Positions 17,932 through 25,590 of a DNA stretch of 64,000 bases are shown here, in pieces. The DNA is from a virus. The stretch's first letter is position 1, and each line of letters opens with the position of its first letter. A program made the position numbers and the translations under genes. The stretch is from IMG/VR virus record IMGVR_UViG_3300005577_000027, positions 62,001-126,000 of that record; one strand, given 5' to 3'. Under the pieces are notes generated by a model that saw only the letters and a program-made list of their open reading frames with translations, did no database searches and was not told the origin of the DNA.

Positions 17932-18103
17932 TTATTTTATTTAATCAAAGATCGTTTTAAATCAGTTTTAAAACGTTTTCAGATTCAGGATGACTAGTTC
18001 TTCATTTGAGTTCTATTATTTACATAAACTTTAATTATGAGTCTGGATATTAATAATCTAATAGAATTTGATCAACTGTGTTTTGTATTTTCAAAATTCT
18101 GCT

Positions 18104-18136
18104 AGATCTTGGATTCGCAAAACTCATCCAAGATCT
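18104..18136. repeat. Inverted repeat 1, 11-bp arms
   Basis: AGATCTTGGAT and its exact complement around the 11-nt loop TCGCAAAACTC. The loop nearly matches that of inverted repeat 2 although the stems are unrelated. Confidence 0.85.
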
Positions 18137-18227
18137 GGATTTTAGATTATAATTATTTAATATAACTTGATTTTATTAATTTTAATATTAGTGTTTTAAA
18201 ATTTAATTTAAATATTCAAAAACTGCT

Positions 18228-18261
18228 ATATATTAGTATTCGTAAACTCATACTAATATAT
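18228..18261. repeat. Inverted repeat 2, 12-bp arms
   Basis: ATATATTAGTAT and its exact complement around the 10-nt loop TCGTAAACTC. The different stem but shared loop points to recognition of the loop. Confidence 0.85.
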
Positions 18262-18296
18262 GGTTTTATTTTACATATTAGATCTTTAATATATTA

Positions 18297-18316
18297 ATAT
18301 ACTAGATCTAGTATAT
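18297..18316. repeat. 20-bp perfect palindrome centred on AGATCT
   Basis: ATATACTAGATCTAGTATAT reads the same on both strands. It sits between inverted repeat 2 and the GC-rich island; AGATCT also occurs in inverted repeat 1 and singly around it. Confidence 0.8.
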
Positions 18317-18324
18317 AAGATCTT

Positions 18325-18370
18325 ACGCGCGCGGGAGCGTACACAGGAGCGCAGGCGGGAGCGCGCGCGA
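18325..18370. repeat. GC-rich island with short direct repeats
   Basis: About 46 bp that is mostly G and C within very AT-rich DNA. GCGGGAGCG occurs at 18331 and 18355 with alternating CGCGCG runs at both ends. Iteron-like or protein-binding use is an inference. Confidence 0.7.
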
Positions 18371-18469
18371 ATAATTGTAATTTTTTTCTTTCTCGATTTT
18401 TTGATTTTTACATTTAAATATTAAAATTTATATATAATAAAATATTATTTATCATCAATTCGAGATCTA

Positions 18470-18498
18470 AGTTTAGCATTTTATATGATAAATGTCAA
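18470..18498 (-). promoter_or_regulatory. Sigma-70-type promoter, reading toward the HU-like gene
   Basis: TTGACA, 17 bp, TAAACT on the minus strand. The nearest gene in this direction starts about 530 nt away, so the transcript has an unusually long leader or is a separate RNA. Confidence 0.65.
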
Positions 18499-18516
18499 GC
18501 CGCTTTTACTATTTAA

Positions 18517-18545
18517 TTGATTCTGGGCCTACTCAGATATATTAT
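18517..18545 (+). promoter_or_regulatory. Sigma-70-type promoter for the DHH-like gene
   Basis: TTGATT, 17 bp, TATTAT on the plus strand, about 65 nt upstream of the ATG at 18615. Divergent from the promoter at 18470-18498. Confidence 0.6.
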
Positions 18546-18614
18546 TAAAGCAGCAATGGCAATTAAAAATTAAGCCGTTCCTGCTTTTTGTTTTAAAAGG
18601 AACTGGTACTTACA

Positions 18615-19487
18615 ATGAATATTATAATTGAACGTGGACGAGTTTGGGAATTAAATGAGCTACCGAGTTATTCTATTGCAATTGATGGAGCAGTTTCTGG
18701 ACCACAAATTGATGCTGAAAATAATAAATTTTCCTTTGATCATCATGCCGGATGTTTACGATATTGCACACTTGCTGCATGTGAGCAAGCGCGCGTAGCA
18801 GTTTTACTTGGTTTAGATCCTAGTAAATTTACATTTTATTTAAATGATTGTGATATCGATGTAGCTATGACTGTTTGGATTCTTCAAAATCCAGATAGAG
18901 TAAAGGAACCATTAGTAATTAAATTAATTAATGCTATAGGCGTTGCTGATGCTCATGCAGGAGCTATATGCATAAACGGTATGACAAAAACGGTAGAATG
19001 GGTTAGTGCGGTAGAAATTGACTTTAAATCCGATAAGTCTAATTATGAAAAAATATCTAATGGTAATTTAAAATACATTCTTGAAGCTACCTTGCGAAGA
19101 ATTGATCAATATGTTGACGGAGAAGCTGGTTTAGAAATAGCTAAACAAGAAATTAATTCAGAATATAAAATATTAAGAAATCAAAATGATTATGTTGTAG
19201 TTCAATCAGATAATCCGCACATTTATTCTACACTTTATGCTGCTGGATTCAATAAAATTGTACTAGTTAGACCGTTAGAAAATGATAGTTTAGCAGTTTC
19301 TTTGGCAAAAAAGAGCGATTTTGTTAGTAATTTTAACTTAATTAAAATGTATGAAAAATTAAATGAATTAGAAGAAGGTTGGGGTGGTTCTAGTAGTATT
19401 GGCGGTAGTCCAAGGCATTTAGATGGTACAAGAAGTAAATTATCCTTAGAAAAAATAATAGAAGTAATAGATTCGGTTATAGAATAG
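18615..19487 (+). CDS. DHH-like phosphoesterase family protein
   Basis: 290 aa. FSFDHHAGCLR near residue 38 resembles the DHH motif of the RecJ/PDE superfamily; LNDCDIDVAMTVW near 77 offers another Asp pair; and the end GGSSSIGGSPRHLDGTRS looks like the glycine-rich substrate loop of DHHA1 domains. The exact reaction is unknown; relatives cleave phosphodiesters such as nanoRNA or cyclic dinucleotides. It is one of only a few plus-strand genes and has its own promoter. The spacing of acidic residues is not classical, so the family call is moderate. Confidence 0.6.
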   Translation: MNIIIERGRVWELNELPSYSIAIDGAVSGPQIDAENNKFSFDHHAGCLRYCTLAACEQARVAVLLGLDPSKFTFYLNDCDIDVAMTVWILQNPDRVKEPLVIKLINAIGVADAHAGAICINGMTKTVEWVSAVEIDFKSDKSNYEKISNGNLKYILEATLRRIDQYVDGEAGLEIAKQEINSEYKILRNQNDYVVVQSDNPHIYSTLYAAGFNKIVLVRPLENDSLAVSLAKKSDFVSNFNLIKMYEKLNELEEGWGGSSSIGGSPRHLDGTRSKLSLEKIIEVIDSVIE

Positions 19488-19743
19488 GAATATTATTAAT
19501 TTGATTATGACATTTTTTCGAACAAATCCATCTTCGAATATCAAATTCAAAATCATGACCCACGGTATTTATTGTATTACGATGTTTATTACATACTAAA
19601 CAGCGCATGTGAGCTGGCTCTGCGTCATATTTAGGTGAAGGCCAAGAGAGTTTTTGATTACATCGATCGCAAAAAAGTGCAATATTTCCAAAACCCATAG
19701 ACCATTTATGGCATCCAAGAAAACATAAAAATCGTCCAATCAT
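19477..19743 (-). CDS. Small zinc-finger protein (DUF1660-like)
   Basis: 88 aa. The start (LCFLGCHKWSMGFG then CDRC) is the pattern of short phage and prophage zinc proteins such as DUF1660; a second set CLVC...CSKKC follows at about 48-78. Its stop region overlaps the end of the convergent DHH-like gene by 11 nt. Confidence 0.7.
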   Translation of the reverse strand: MIGRFLCFLGCHKWSMGFGNIALFCDRCNQKLSWPSPKYDAEPAHMRCLVCNKHRNTINTVGHDFEFDIRRWICSKKCHNQINNIPIL

Positions 19744-19919
19744 TTTAAATCACTTTCATTAGAATTTTTCTTTAAATTTAAATTATTACGCCTAAGTCGT
19801 TCAGGTCTAACGAATATAAAATATCCTAAAACTCCTACAATTATCCAGGTGCCGATTATCCAGGTGCCAATAAATATTTTATAAAAACGTATTATTGATA
19901 TTATATTATTTATAAACAT
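19740..19919 (-). CDS. Small membrane protein, 59 aa
   Basis: ATG at 19919, TGA at 19740 overlapping the next ATG. One transmembrane helix (residues ~13-36) contains an in-frame 15-bp tandem duplication that gives IGTWIIGTWII, then a basic tail (RPERLRR). Confidence 0.55.
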   Translation of the reverse strand: MFINNIISIIRFYKIFIGTWIIGTWIIVGVLGYFIFVRPERLRRNNLNLKKNSNESDLK

Positions 19920-19926
19920 TTTATTT

Positions 19927-20217
19927 TTATTTCATTTTTTTACATTTATTTTTTCGAGTATTGTGAGTATGACGAATAGGAAATTTTCCATTATTACTTT
20001 TATAATAAATAAACGGAGCTTCACACACTAAAATATTTTCAACTTCAGTACATTTATATAATCCATTCGGTGGAGCTATATAATGACCGTGAATCCAGCA
20101 AACATGTTTTTGCCCACAATCATCTCTATAAACATATTTATATGGTTGTAAATCTGTATAAGATATAATCAGTGGTGGAGAACCAAGTCATGGTGATAAA
20201 TCCAAACGACGATTCAT
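19927..20217 (-). pseudogene. Cys-rich small gene interrupted by an in-frame TGA
   Basis: The ATG at 20217 overlaps the stop of the 98-aa gene, but codon 10 is TGA (20188-20190) after MNRRLDLSP. The frame then continues for about 86 codons with protein-like sequence (YVYRDDCGQKHVCWIHGHY, then LYKCTEVENILVCEAP) to a TAA at 19927. Either a nonsense mutation, a sequencing error, or readthrough. TGA is a normal stop elsewhere here. Confidence 0.5.
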
Positions 20218-20510
20218 GATAACCACATCATTTCACGTAAATCAATTAATTTTTTCATCATTTCATTATCTGTTCGCCTAATTTTGTTTGTAAAATCGAA
20301 ATCATAAATAGGATCACTATAAGATAATTTTATTATTTTAGGACGTTCAACATTCCACCAATATTGGATATTTAATAATTCCTGGCAAATTTTGATACTT
20401 TCGTTCCAATTGTAATTTTTACAATCGGGATCTAAAGTTAATTCCTTTTGTAAATAAATTATTCTATTAGCTGTATCTTGAGCTTGAATAAATTCATTTA
20501 AAATAGCCAT
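20214..20510 (-). CDS. Hypothetical protein, 98 aa
   Basis: Mostly helical and not recognised. It ends in an ATGA overlap with the interrupted gene downstream. Confidence 0.6.
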   Translation of the reverse strand: MAILNEFIQAQDTANRIIYLQKELTLDPDCKNYNWNESIKICQELLNIQYWWNVERPKIIKLSYSDPIYDFDFTNKIRRTDNEMMKKLIDLREMMWLS

Positions 20511-20581
20511 TAAGCTATATAATATTTTATAATCAGCATCAATATACCCGTATTCATATTCGTTATCTTTATTTCTTAAAT

Positions 20582-20833
20582 CTAATATATGATATAATAT
20601 TTTAATCTTGATAATCGATTAATAATTTTATGATCAATTTTTCTCTTTAAAAAATGAAAAATAAAATACCTTATAGGATATTTTATTTTTAATTCTTCAT
20701 AATAATCTTCCCACGTATACATATTATTATGATTAAAATTTCTCATTGGTAATGCGTTATAGTCACTTCTTCCTAATTCTTTGGGTGAAGGTAATTTAAA
20801 TTTATTTATTATCTTTTTAAACATTTTATTCAA
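20582..20833 (-). CDS. Small basic hypothetical protein, 83 aa
   Basis: Basic and aromatic-rich (MFKKIINKFKLPSPKELGRS at the N-terminus). Its start overlaps the end of the 121-aa gene upstream. No family recognised. Confidence 0.58.
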   Translation of the reverse strand: MNKMFKKIINKFKLPSPKELGRSDYNALPMRNFNHNNMYTWEDYYEELKIKYPIRYFIFHFLKRKIDHKIINRLSRLKYYIIY

Positions 20834-21191
20834 CTATAGTTTTAATAATATATTGTTCACAAGTTAATAAATCGGATTCTTTATCAAATTGTTGAATTGA
20901 TTTCAATCTATCATTTTCACTGTATCTACTACATATTATAAATTTAATATCATTAATATTTATTAAATTATGTTTACAATGAATATTAATTATATCTTCA
21001 AATTGAATTAAATCTATATCTAGAGCAATATTAACTACACATATAAATATAGTATAATTACATTTTTTACAAATACAATCAAATTTAGGATACCAATAAG
21101 ATTCACTAATTGAACGCTCTGATTTATTTTCCATACGAAAAGAATGATGAAATTTATCTTCTAGATAATTTTTAATTATATTTTCTATCAT
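20826..21191 (-). CDS. Cys-cluster protein with CEQYIIKTIVE tail, paralogue 1
   Basis: 121 aa. Contains CICKKCNYTIFICV near residue 38, a probable zinc site, and ends LLTCEQYIIKTIVE. It is about 40% identical by eye to the next gene (same ENKFHHSF/ENKFSHSF start, same CxCKKCNY block). The tail matches the IIKNIIE tail of the 38.5-39.6 kb family. Confidence 0.65.
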   Translation of the reverse strand: MIENIIKNYLEDKFHHSFRMENKSERSISESYWYPKFDCICKKCNYTIFICVVNIALDIDLIQFEDIINIHCKHNLININDIKFIICSRYSENDRLKSIQQFDKESDLLTCEQYIIKTIVE

Positions 21192-21572
21192 TTATTCAAT
21201 AATTTTTTGAATTACATATTGATTACAGGTTAATAATGCAGATTCATTATCGTATTCTCTAACTGTTTTAGAGGTAATTTTACCATCATGATTTATGATC
21301 CTTATAATAAATTTAATTTCATTGATTTTTATAAAAATATTTTTGCAATAATTATCAATGAATGATTCCTCACTACCTAGTTTTTTAGTATTAATATTCT
21401 TCACACATATAAATAAATTATAATTACATTTTTTACAAAAACAATAAAATTTAGGATACCAATAAGTATTGATATTCCAGTCATTGTCTTTTTTTATTTT
21501 AAATGAATGACTAAATTTATTTTCTAAATAATTTAAAATTATTTCAATTATTTTATCACTTTCCTTATTCAT
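21192..21572 (-). CDS. Cys-cluster protein with CNQYVIQKIIE tail, paralogue 2
   Basis: 126 aa, a tandem duplicate of the preceding gene with the same layout: helical start, CFCKKCNYNLFICV near residue 43 and the C-terminal LLTCNQYVIQKIIE. The two genes are directly adjacent, so duplication was recent enough to keep the order. Function unknown. Confidence 0.65.
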   Translation of the reverse strand: MNKESDKIIEIILNYLENKFSHSFKIKKDNDWNINTYWYPKFYCFCKKCNYNLFICVKNINTKKLGSEESFIDNYCKNIFIKINEIKFIIRIINHDGKITSKTVREYDNESALLTCNQYVIQKIIE

Positions 21573-21574
21573 AA

Positions 21575-21790
21575 TTAATTTATATTATTGTTATTGTCTT
21601 TTAGTTTATTTTTCATACCGCCAATAGAACGACCATTAATAAATCCTTCTAATATACAATTATTATGTTTGATTAAAAAATTAACTATATGTTCTGGAGG
21701 ATTTTCTTTCATTAATTCTTGCTCTTTTACATCAATAAGAGAATCACAATTACAACAATATAATGAAAGTGATATTGGTTTTTCAGACAT
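21575..21790 (-). CDS. Small hypothetical protein, 71 aa
   Basis: Contains one CCNC motif near residue 12 and an Asn-rich C-terminus. It is 2 nt from both neighbours, so co-transcribed with the metallophosphatase. No family recognised. Confidence 0.6.
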   Translation of the reverse strand: MSEKPISLSLYCCNCDSLIDVKEQELMKENPPEHIVNFLIKHNNCILEGFINGRSIGGMKNKLKDNNNNIN

Positions 21791-21791
21791 A

Positions 21792-22529
21792 TTATTCCTT
21801 AACGTTTAATTTTGGCTTAAACGGTGTACCAGTTACAGTAATTTGTTCACCTAATTTACCTTCAGAAGTAAACATTTGAGCTGTTAAAATTCCAGTATCA
21901 AAAACAGCTGAATCTAAATTGCATGAATAATTATAGTATTTAGCAATTCCATCTTTTTGAGCATTGTGGCCAGATGCAATATAACCAAATCTACCATCAT
22001 AATACGAATGCCAACTTTTCCCATCAGGTTTTGCAGGAATTAATGTTTTTACACCGTTAATTACTTGCCAAACTAACGGAATCATTCGTAAATTTGAATC
22101 AATATCTCTAATATATACAACTTCAGTATTATTTTGAATACTTTCCCAAGACATTGAAGGTAAAACACCGGCATGTAAACAAGTTAATAATGCACCTGAT
22201 GCAAATTCAAATGTAATACTTAAAGGTTGTTTTTTCCACCATTGAAGTTGACAGGATAAATCATTTTTATTGCGTTTAATCATTTTAATTTCATGATTTC
22301 CACGGCAAGCGTATCCTATATTTAGATATGATAATTCCATTAATTTATCAGTAATAGAATTAAATTCTTTCTCACCAAAACCTTTTTCACCCACATCGCC
22401 TAATGATACAATCCAAGTATTTTTGGAAGGTTTTATTTGATCTAAAATTTTAAAAAATTGCTCAGAATGTTCATGAATATCACCAATTACTGCAATTTGT
22501 ACATCATTTGGTACTAAAATTTTTTTCAT
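21792..22529 (-). CDS. Calcineurin-like metallophosphoesterase
   Basis: About 245 aa with the family motifs VIGDIHEHS (DxH) near residue 14, SLGDVGEKG (GDxxxxG) near 41, CRGNHE (GNH) near 77, LTCLHAG (His) near 113 and ASGHNA (GHxx) near 186. It is the second of three metallophosphatases in the window; substrates unknown. I chose the ATG at 22529 rather than the TTG at 22538. It is divergent from the Dps gene with only about 50 bp between. Confidence 0.85.
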   Translation of the reverse strand: MKKILVPNDVQIAVIGDIHEHSEQFFKILDQIKPSKNTWIVSLGDVGEKGFGEKEFNSITDKLMELSYLNIGYACRGNHEIKMIKRNKNDLSCQLQWWKKQPLSITFEFASGALLTCLHAGVLPSMSWESIQNNTEVVYIRDIDSNLRMIPLVWQVINGVKTLIPAKPDGKSWHSYYDGRFGYIASGHNAQKDGIAKYYNYSCNLDSAVFDTGILTAQMFTSEGKLGEQITVTGTPFKPKLNVKE

Positions 22530-22577
22530 TTTACCCAATTTAATTAAATACTGATATCTATAATATCGTATAGAGAT

Positions 22578-23027
22578 ATGAAAAAATACGCTAATGATCC
22601 TGTTTTAAAATTAATGAATACTTATATTGCCCATCTTAGAGCTTTATATTTTATACATCAATCAGGGCATTGGCAAACAAAAGGCTCATCTTTCTATGGA
22701 GATCATTTACTCTTAGAAAGATTATATGAATCAGCTCAAGATTCATCTGATAAAGCGGCTGAAAAAACTATAGGATTATTTGGGCCTGCATCTTTAAATA
22801 TAGTGATGCACGCCGAAATTGTCAATGAAATTATTAATAAAGTTAATAATTTAGGTATTTTAGAACGTTCTTTAGCAGTAGAAAAAGAATTTTTAAATAT
22901 ATCTAAAATCACATATGAAAATCTTAAAAAATTAGATGAAATGACTCTTGGATTAGATGATATGATAATGGGTATTCATTCAAAATCCGAAGAAGCATGT
23001 TATTTATTACAACAAGCTTTAAATTAA
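22578..23027 (+). CDS. Dps/ferritin-like DNA-protection protein
   Basis: 149 aa, normal Dps length. The ferroxidase-site motif is visible: HWQTKGSSFYGDHLLLERLYE near residue 31 (the H, D and E are the shared-interface ligands) with SDKAAEKTIGLFG after it. Dps proteins form 12-mers that oxidise iron and shield DNA from oxidative damage. Unusual in that it is on the plus strand with a -10-like TATAAT at 22559. It may protect phage DNA or sequester iron. Confidence 0.85.
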   Translation: MKKYANDPVLKLMNTYIAHLRALYFIHQSGHWQTKGSSFYGDHLLLERLYESAQDSSDKAAEKTIGLFGPASLNIVMHAEIVNEIINKVNNLGILERSLAVEKEFLNISKITYENLKKLDEMTLGLDDMIMGIHSKSEEACYLLQQALN

Positions 23028-23285
23028 ATTTTTAGGATACTTTTTATAATATATAATAATTGAAAATATTAATAATTGAATTGTATAACTTAATATTAAT
23101 TGTATATTAAATGTTGTAAATAAAACATAAATTAACATTAAACTCATTCCAACTAAAACTAAAATGAGATAATACCAATGTAATCCTATAGCATTTTTAG
23201 CTTTAACTACTTGATATAATTGTGGAAAACAAGCAACAGATAATAAAATTGTTCCAATCCATCCGAATAATTGAATTATATTCAT
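23019..23285 (-). CDS. SemiSWEET / PQ-loop transporter
   Basis: 88 aa with three predicted transmembrane helices (about 5-20, 38-58, 62-80) and the PQ motif at Pro21-Gln22 in CFPQLYQVVKAKNA. This is the size and pattern of bacterial SemiSWEETs, which dimerise to pass small sugars across the inner membrane. The last residues overlap the convergent Dps gene by 9 nt. A sugar transporter in a phage is unexpected; the substrate cannot be told from sequence. Confidence 0.8.
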   Translation of the reverse strand: MNIIQLFGWIGTILLSVACFPQLYQVVKAKNAIGLHWYYLILVLVGMSLMLIYVLFTTFNIQLILSYTIQLLIFSIIIYYKKYPKNLI

Positions 23286-23313
23286 TATATTATAATTTCT
23301 AATTAATCATAAT

Positions 23314-23577
23314 TTAATTTATTATTTGAAATATAATCCATTCTTCATCAGTTTTAATATCTGAAAACCATTGTCCATTTAACCAATATTCTTTGTGTCC
23401 ATCCGGCCATTCTATTGCGGGACCATCAACTCTATGAAGATGACCATGTTGATGCCAACACTTAAATCCATCACCCATCTCTACAGCTGGACCGTCATCT
23501 CTATGAAGAATATCCGTATTTTCTTTATACCAAAAAAAAGTTCCATATTCATCTATTTTTGAATAAACTTTTAGCAT
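23314..23577 (-). CDS. HRxDGPA-repeat protein, short form
   Basis: 87 aa. Two tandem units of the pattern W-x-Q-x-G-x-x-HR-x-DGPA-x-E are seen (HRDDGPA near residue 26, HRVDGPA near 53), then EYWLNG and the invariant tail DEEWIIFQIIN at the C-terminus. Resembles MORN-2-like / YwqK-type repeats, which fold as small beta hairpins. About 19 genes or remnants of this family lie in the window. Function unknown. Confidence 0.75.
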   Translation of the reverse strand: MLKVYSKIDEYGTFFWYKENTDILHRDDGPAVEMGDGFKCWHQHGHLHRVDGPAIEWPDGHKEYWLNGQWFSDIKTDEEWIIFQIIN

Positions 23578-23578
23578 T

Positions 23579-23848
23579 TTAATTTATTATTTGAAATATA
23601 ATAAATTCTTCATCCGTTTTTATATCTGGATATCATCGTCCATTTAAATAATATTCGTTATCCATAAAATTATTAGCATATTCTACTGCTGAACCATCTA
23701 GTCTATAGAGATATCCGTTTTGATACCATTCTTTATCTCCATTCCAATATTCTATGGCGGGTCCATCTTCTCTATGAAGAAAATTTGTCCCTTCTCTATA
23801 CCAAGATATATTGCCACTAGAATCAATTTTTGAATATACTTTACTCAT
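23579..23848 (-). pseudogene. HRxDGPA-repeat gene interrupted by TGA near its end
   Basis: Same layout as its neighbours, but TGA (23633-23635) follows YYLNGR; the frame then continues YPDIKTDEEFIIFQIIN to a TAA at 23579. The stop therefore removes only the conserved tail, as expected from one base change in a CGA or TGG codon. Either a recent pseudogene or a read error. Confidence 0.65.
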
Positions 23849-23849
23849 A

Positions 23850-24182
23850 TTAATTAATTATCTGAAATATAATCCATTCTTCATTAGTTCGAATATATTC
23901 GTAATATATTCCATATAACCAATATTGGTTTTCTCCATTACTATATTCTACAGCCGGTCCATCTGTCCTATGACGCATGTCATTTTGACACCAAACTTTA
24001 ATTCTATTGGCATATTCTATAGCCGGTCCATCTACTCTATGAGTTTTTCCGTTTAAATACCAAAATTTATCCCCGGTATACCATTCAACCGCAGGCCCAT
24101 CTTCTCTATGAAGTATGAAAGTGCCCTCTATATACCAATAAATAGTTCCTAGTTTATCTGTTTCTGAAAAAATTTTAAACAT
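23850..24182 (-). CDS. HRxDGPA-repeat protein, three-unit form
   Basis: 110 aa with three units (HREDGPA, HRVDGPA, HRTDGPA at about residues 25, 52, 72), then QYWLYG and the tail EEWIIFQIIN. The start overlaps the stop of the 87-aa gene upstream. Confidence 0.75.
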   Translation of the reverse strand: MFKIFSETDKLGTIYWYIEGTFILHREDGPAVEWYTGDKFWYLNGKTHRVDGPAIEYANRIKVWCQNDMRHRTDGPAVEYSNGENQYWLYGIYYEYIRTNEEWIIFQIIN

Positions 24183-24438
24183 TTATAATTTGTTTACAGA
24201 ATAAATATTTTCCTACAGGATGTTTACCTAATTTATCGGAATGAAGTACGATATAATCTCCATAATAACCTGTTACTCTAAAAATATTATCTGAACTGTC
24301 TTCTAAAGCAGTTCCTATTTTTAATTTAGGATTATTATCTAATATTTTTGTAAATGTAGCATCAATTAACTGTAATTTAACATGAGTTAATTTACTTTTT
24401 GTAATATTTTCAACTATATTATAAAATAAAATTTTCAT
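24175..24438 (-). CDS. Hypothetical protein, 87 aa
   Basis: No recognised domain. A small beta-rich protein by composition. Its C-terminus FCKQIINV faintly recalls the FQIIN tail of the adjacent repeat gene, but the match is too short to rely on. Confidence 0.58.
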   Translation of the reverse strand: MKILFYNIVENITKSKLTHVKLQLIDATFTKILDNNPKLKIGTALEDSSDNIFRVTGYYGDYIVLHSDKLGKHPVGKYLFCKQIINV

Positions 24439-24460
24439 ATAAATATACTATAATAGTTAT

Positions 24461-24637
24461 TCATTTTAGGTAATTTTTAATTTTCCAATTTATTTTAGAT
24501 GAATCACATAACGATGATGGTATTTCCTTATCTATATTAGGTTTTATTTTCTTTTCTAATGTTTCATTAACCTTATCATTTGCAAAAGATAAATTAACAA
24601 AACTAAAGCATATTAAAAATGCTAAAATCTTAATCAT
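24461..24637 (-). CDS. Small secreted protein with signal peptide, 58 aa
   Basis: ATG at 24637, TGA at 24461. The first 19 residues (MIKILAFLICFSFVNLSFA) are a textbook signal peptide with cleavage after SFA, leaving a ~39-aa Lys/Glu-rich product with one Cys. The ATG lies exactly where transcription from the promoter at 24644-24672 should begin, so the message is probably leaderless. Export to the periplasm again points to a Gram-negative host. Confidence 0.65.
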   Translation of the reverse strand: MIKILAFLICFSFVNLSFANDKVNETLEKKIKPNIDKEIPSSLCDSSKINWKIKNYLK

Positions 24638-24643
24638 TACAGT

Positions 24644-24672
24644 AATATAGGTAATTTAAATTAAAATGTCAA
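24644..24672 (-). promoter_or_regulatory. Sigma-70-type promoter, apparently leaderless
   Basis: TTGACA, 17 bp, TATATT on the minus strand; six bases separate the -10 box from the ATG of the secreted-protein gene. Confidence 0.72.
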
Positions 24673-24936
24673 TCATTCCGGATCGAATAATTCAATTTTT
24701 AATTCTTCAATTTCTTTTTTTAATGCTGAATAAACATCAATATTTAATTTTTGGGAAATAAATGAAATATCTAATAATATTTTTCCAATTATTTCTATTT
24801 TTTTATTTTGGTCATTACAATTAATTAAACTATCTAATTGTATTTTTACTTTTTCAATAACTAAATTGACAGGATCATTATAATATAATTTAGTATATTC
24901 TTCTGATTCAACCCACAAATCTTCAAAATGTTTCAT
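24673..24936 (-). CDS. Hypothetical helical protein, 87 aa
   Basis: Acidic and helical with no motif. It lies directly downstream of the terminator at 24950-24991, so it should have its own promoter, which I do not see. Confidence 0.6.
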   Translation of the reverse strand: MKHFEDLWVESEEYTKLYYNDPVNLVIEKVKIQLDSLINCNDQNKKIEIIGKILLDISFISQKLNIDVYSALKKEIEELKIELFDPE

Positions 24937-24949
24937 TTAATTCCTTAAA

Positions 24950-24991
24950 ATAAAAAAAGGCTAGATGAGCTTATATCATCTAGCCTTTTTT
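24950..24991 (-). terminator. Rho-independent terminator
   Basis: Perfect GGCTAGATGA stem with T runs on both sides, immediately downstream of the AT-hook gene at 25018. Strong and probably bidirectional. Confidence 0.88.
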
Positions 24992-25017
24992 CAGATATAC
25001 TTTTGTAGTATATAAAA

Positions 25018-25518
25018 TCACGCTACAACATATTTAGTATTCGGCCGCTCACCAATCATATTAACCACACCATCATTTTTCATACCATTTAGTGTAGTAT
25101 AGAGAGTAGCCTTAGTTGGCGGAGTATAGCGCTTATGCTTTGCCGCCGTAATAGCTTCAAGAATTTGTCCAGCTGAAAGCCCATCAGCAGATGTAGTTAG
25201 AGCGGCCAAAATGGCAGCTTTATGCGTTACATCTCCATTTTCACGAGCACTTGCTGGTTCTTGCCCTTCAGGTTTCTTTTCCTTCTTAGGCTTTGCTGGA
25301 GCCTTATTCTTGGAACCAGCCGGACGACCACGCTTCTTTGTAGGAGCTTCTGGCGCTTCTTGTTTTTCAACGCCATCAAATGACAACTTATTCAAGAAAT
25401 CCTTAGCCTTAGCAATTTCAGTCTTTACCAGCTTATCGAATTGATTTCGAAAATCCGGAGAAATTGTATAAAGACTTTGAACAGTTCGCAAATTTTGATT
25501 ATTTAGAATTTCAGACAT
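25018..25518 (-). CDS. AT-hook plus winged-helix DNA-binding protein
   Basis: 166 aa from the ATG at 25518. KKRGRPAGSKNK near residue 63 is an AT-hook, followed by an Ala/Lys/Pro-rich basic tail like histone H1. The C-terminal ~65 residues look like a winged helix (KAAILAALTTSADGLSAGQI, TLYTTLNGMKNDGVV). The start is fixed by the promoter at 25562-25590, which overlaps the longer alternative, and by AAAGGA before this ATG. The gene is clearly richer in G+C than its neighbours, stands alone and has a strong terminator, suggesting high expression. A chromatin-like role is an inference. Confidence 0.75.
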   Translation of the reverse strand: MSEILNNQNLRTVQSLYTISPDFRNQFDKLVKTEIAKAKDFLNKLSFDGVEKQEAPEAPTKKRGRPAGSKNKAPAKPKKEKKPEGQEPASARENGDVTHKAAILAALTTSADGLSAGQILEAITAAKHKRYTPPTKATLYTTLNGMKNDGVVNMIGERPNTKYVVA

Positions 25519-25561
25519 TTTAATTTTTTCCTTTACTTGGGTTTTTGCCCTGTTACTACTC

Positions 25562-25590
25562 ATAATGGATTTAAACTGCTTTATTGTCAA
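25562..25590 (-). promoter_or_regulatory. Sigma-70-type promoter
   Basis: TTGACA, 17 bp, CATTAT on the minus strand, inside the end of the upstream gene, about 45 nt before the AT-hook gene ATG. Confidence 0.65.

Larger units (their letters stand above)
17932..18614. other. Gene-free structured region: candidate origin, regulatory hub or ncRNA
   Basis: No coding frame over about 680 bp. It contains two perfect long inverted repeats with near-identical loops, a 20-bp palindrome, several AGATCT sites, an isolated GC-rich island and two divergent promoters (minus at 18470-18498, plus at 18517-18545). The minus-strand transcript from 18463 would run through the hairpins before reaching the HU-like gene, so they would also be RNA structures. 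This could be a replication origin, a partition site or a structured RNA; the sequence does not decide. Confidence 0.6.

Noticed and set aside
25211-25444. 77-aa plus-strand frame opposite the AT-hook gene
   Set aside because: It is the complement of the Ala/Lys/Pro-rich tail; no start signal.
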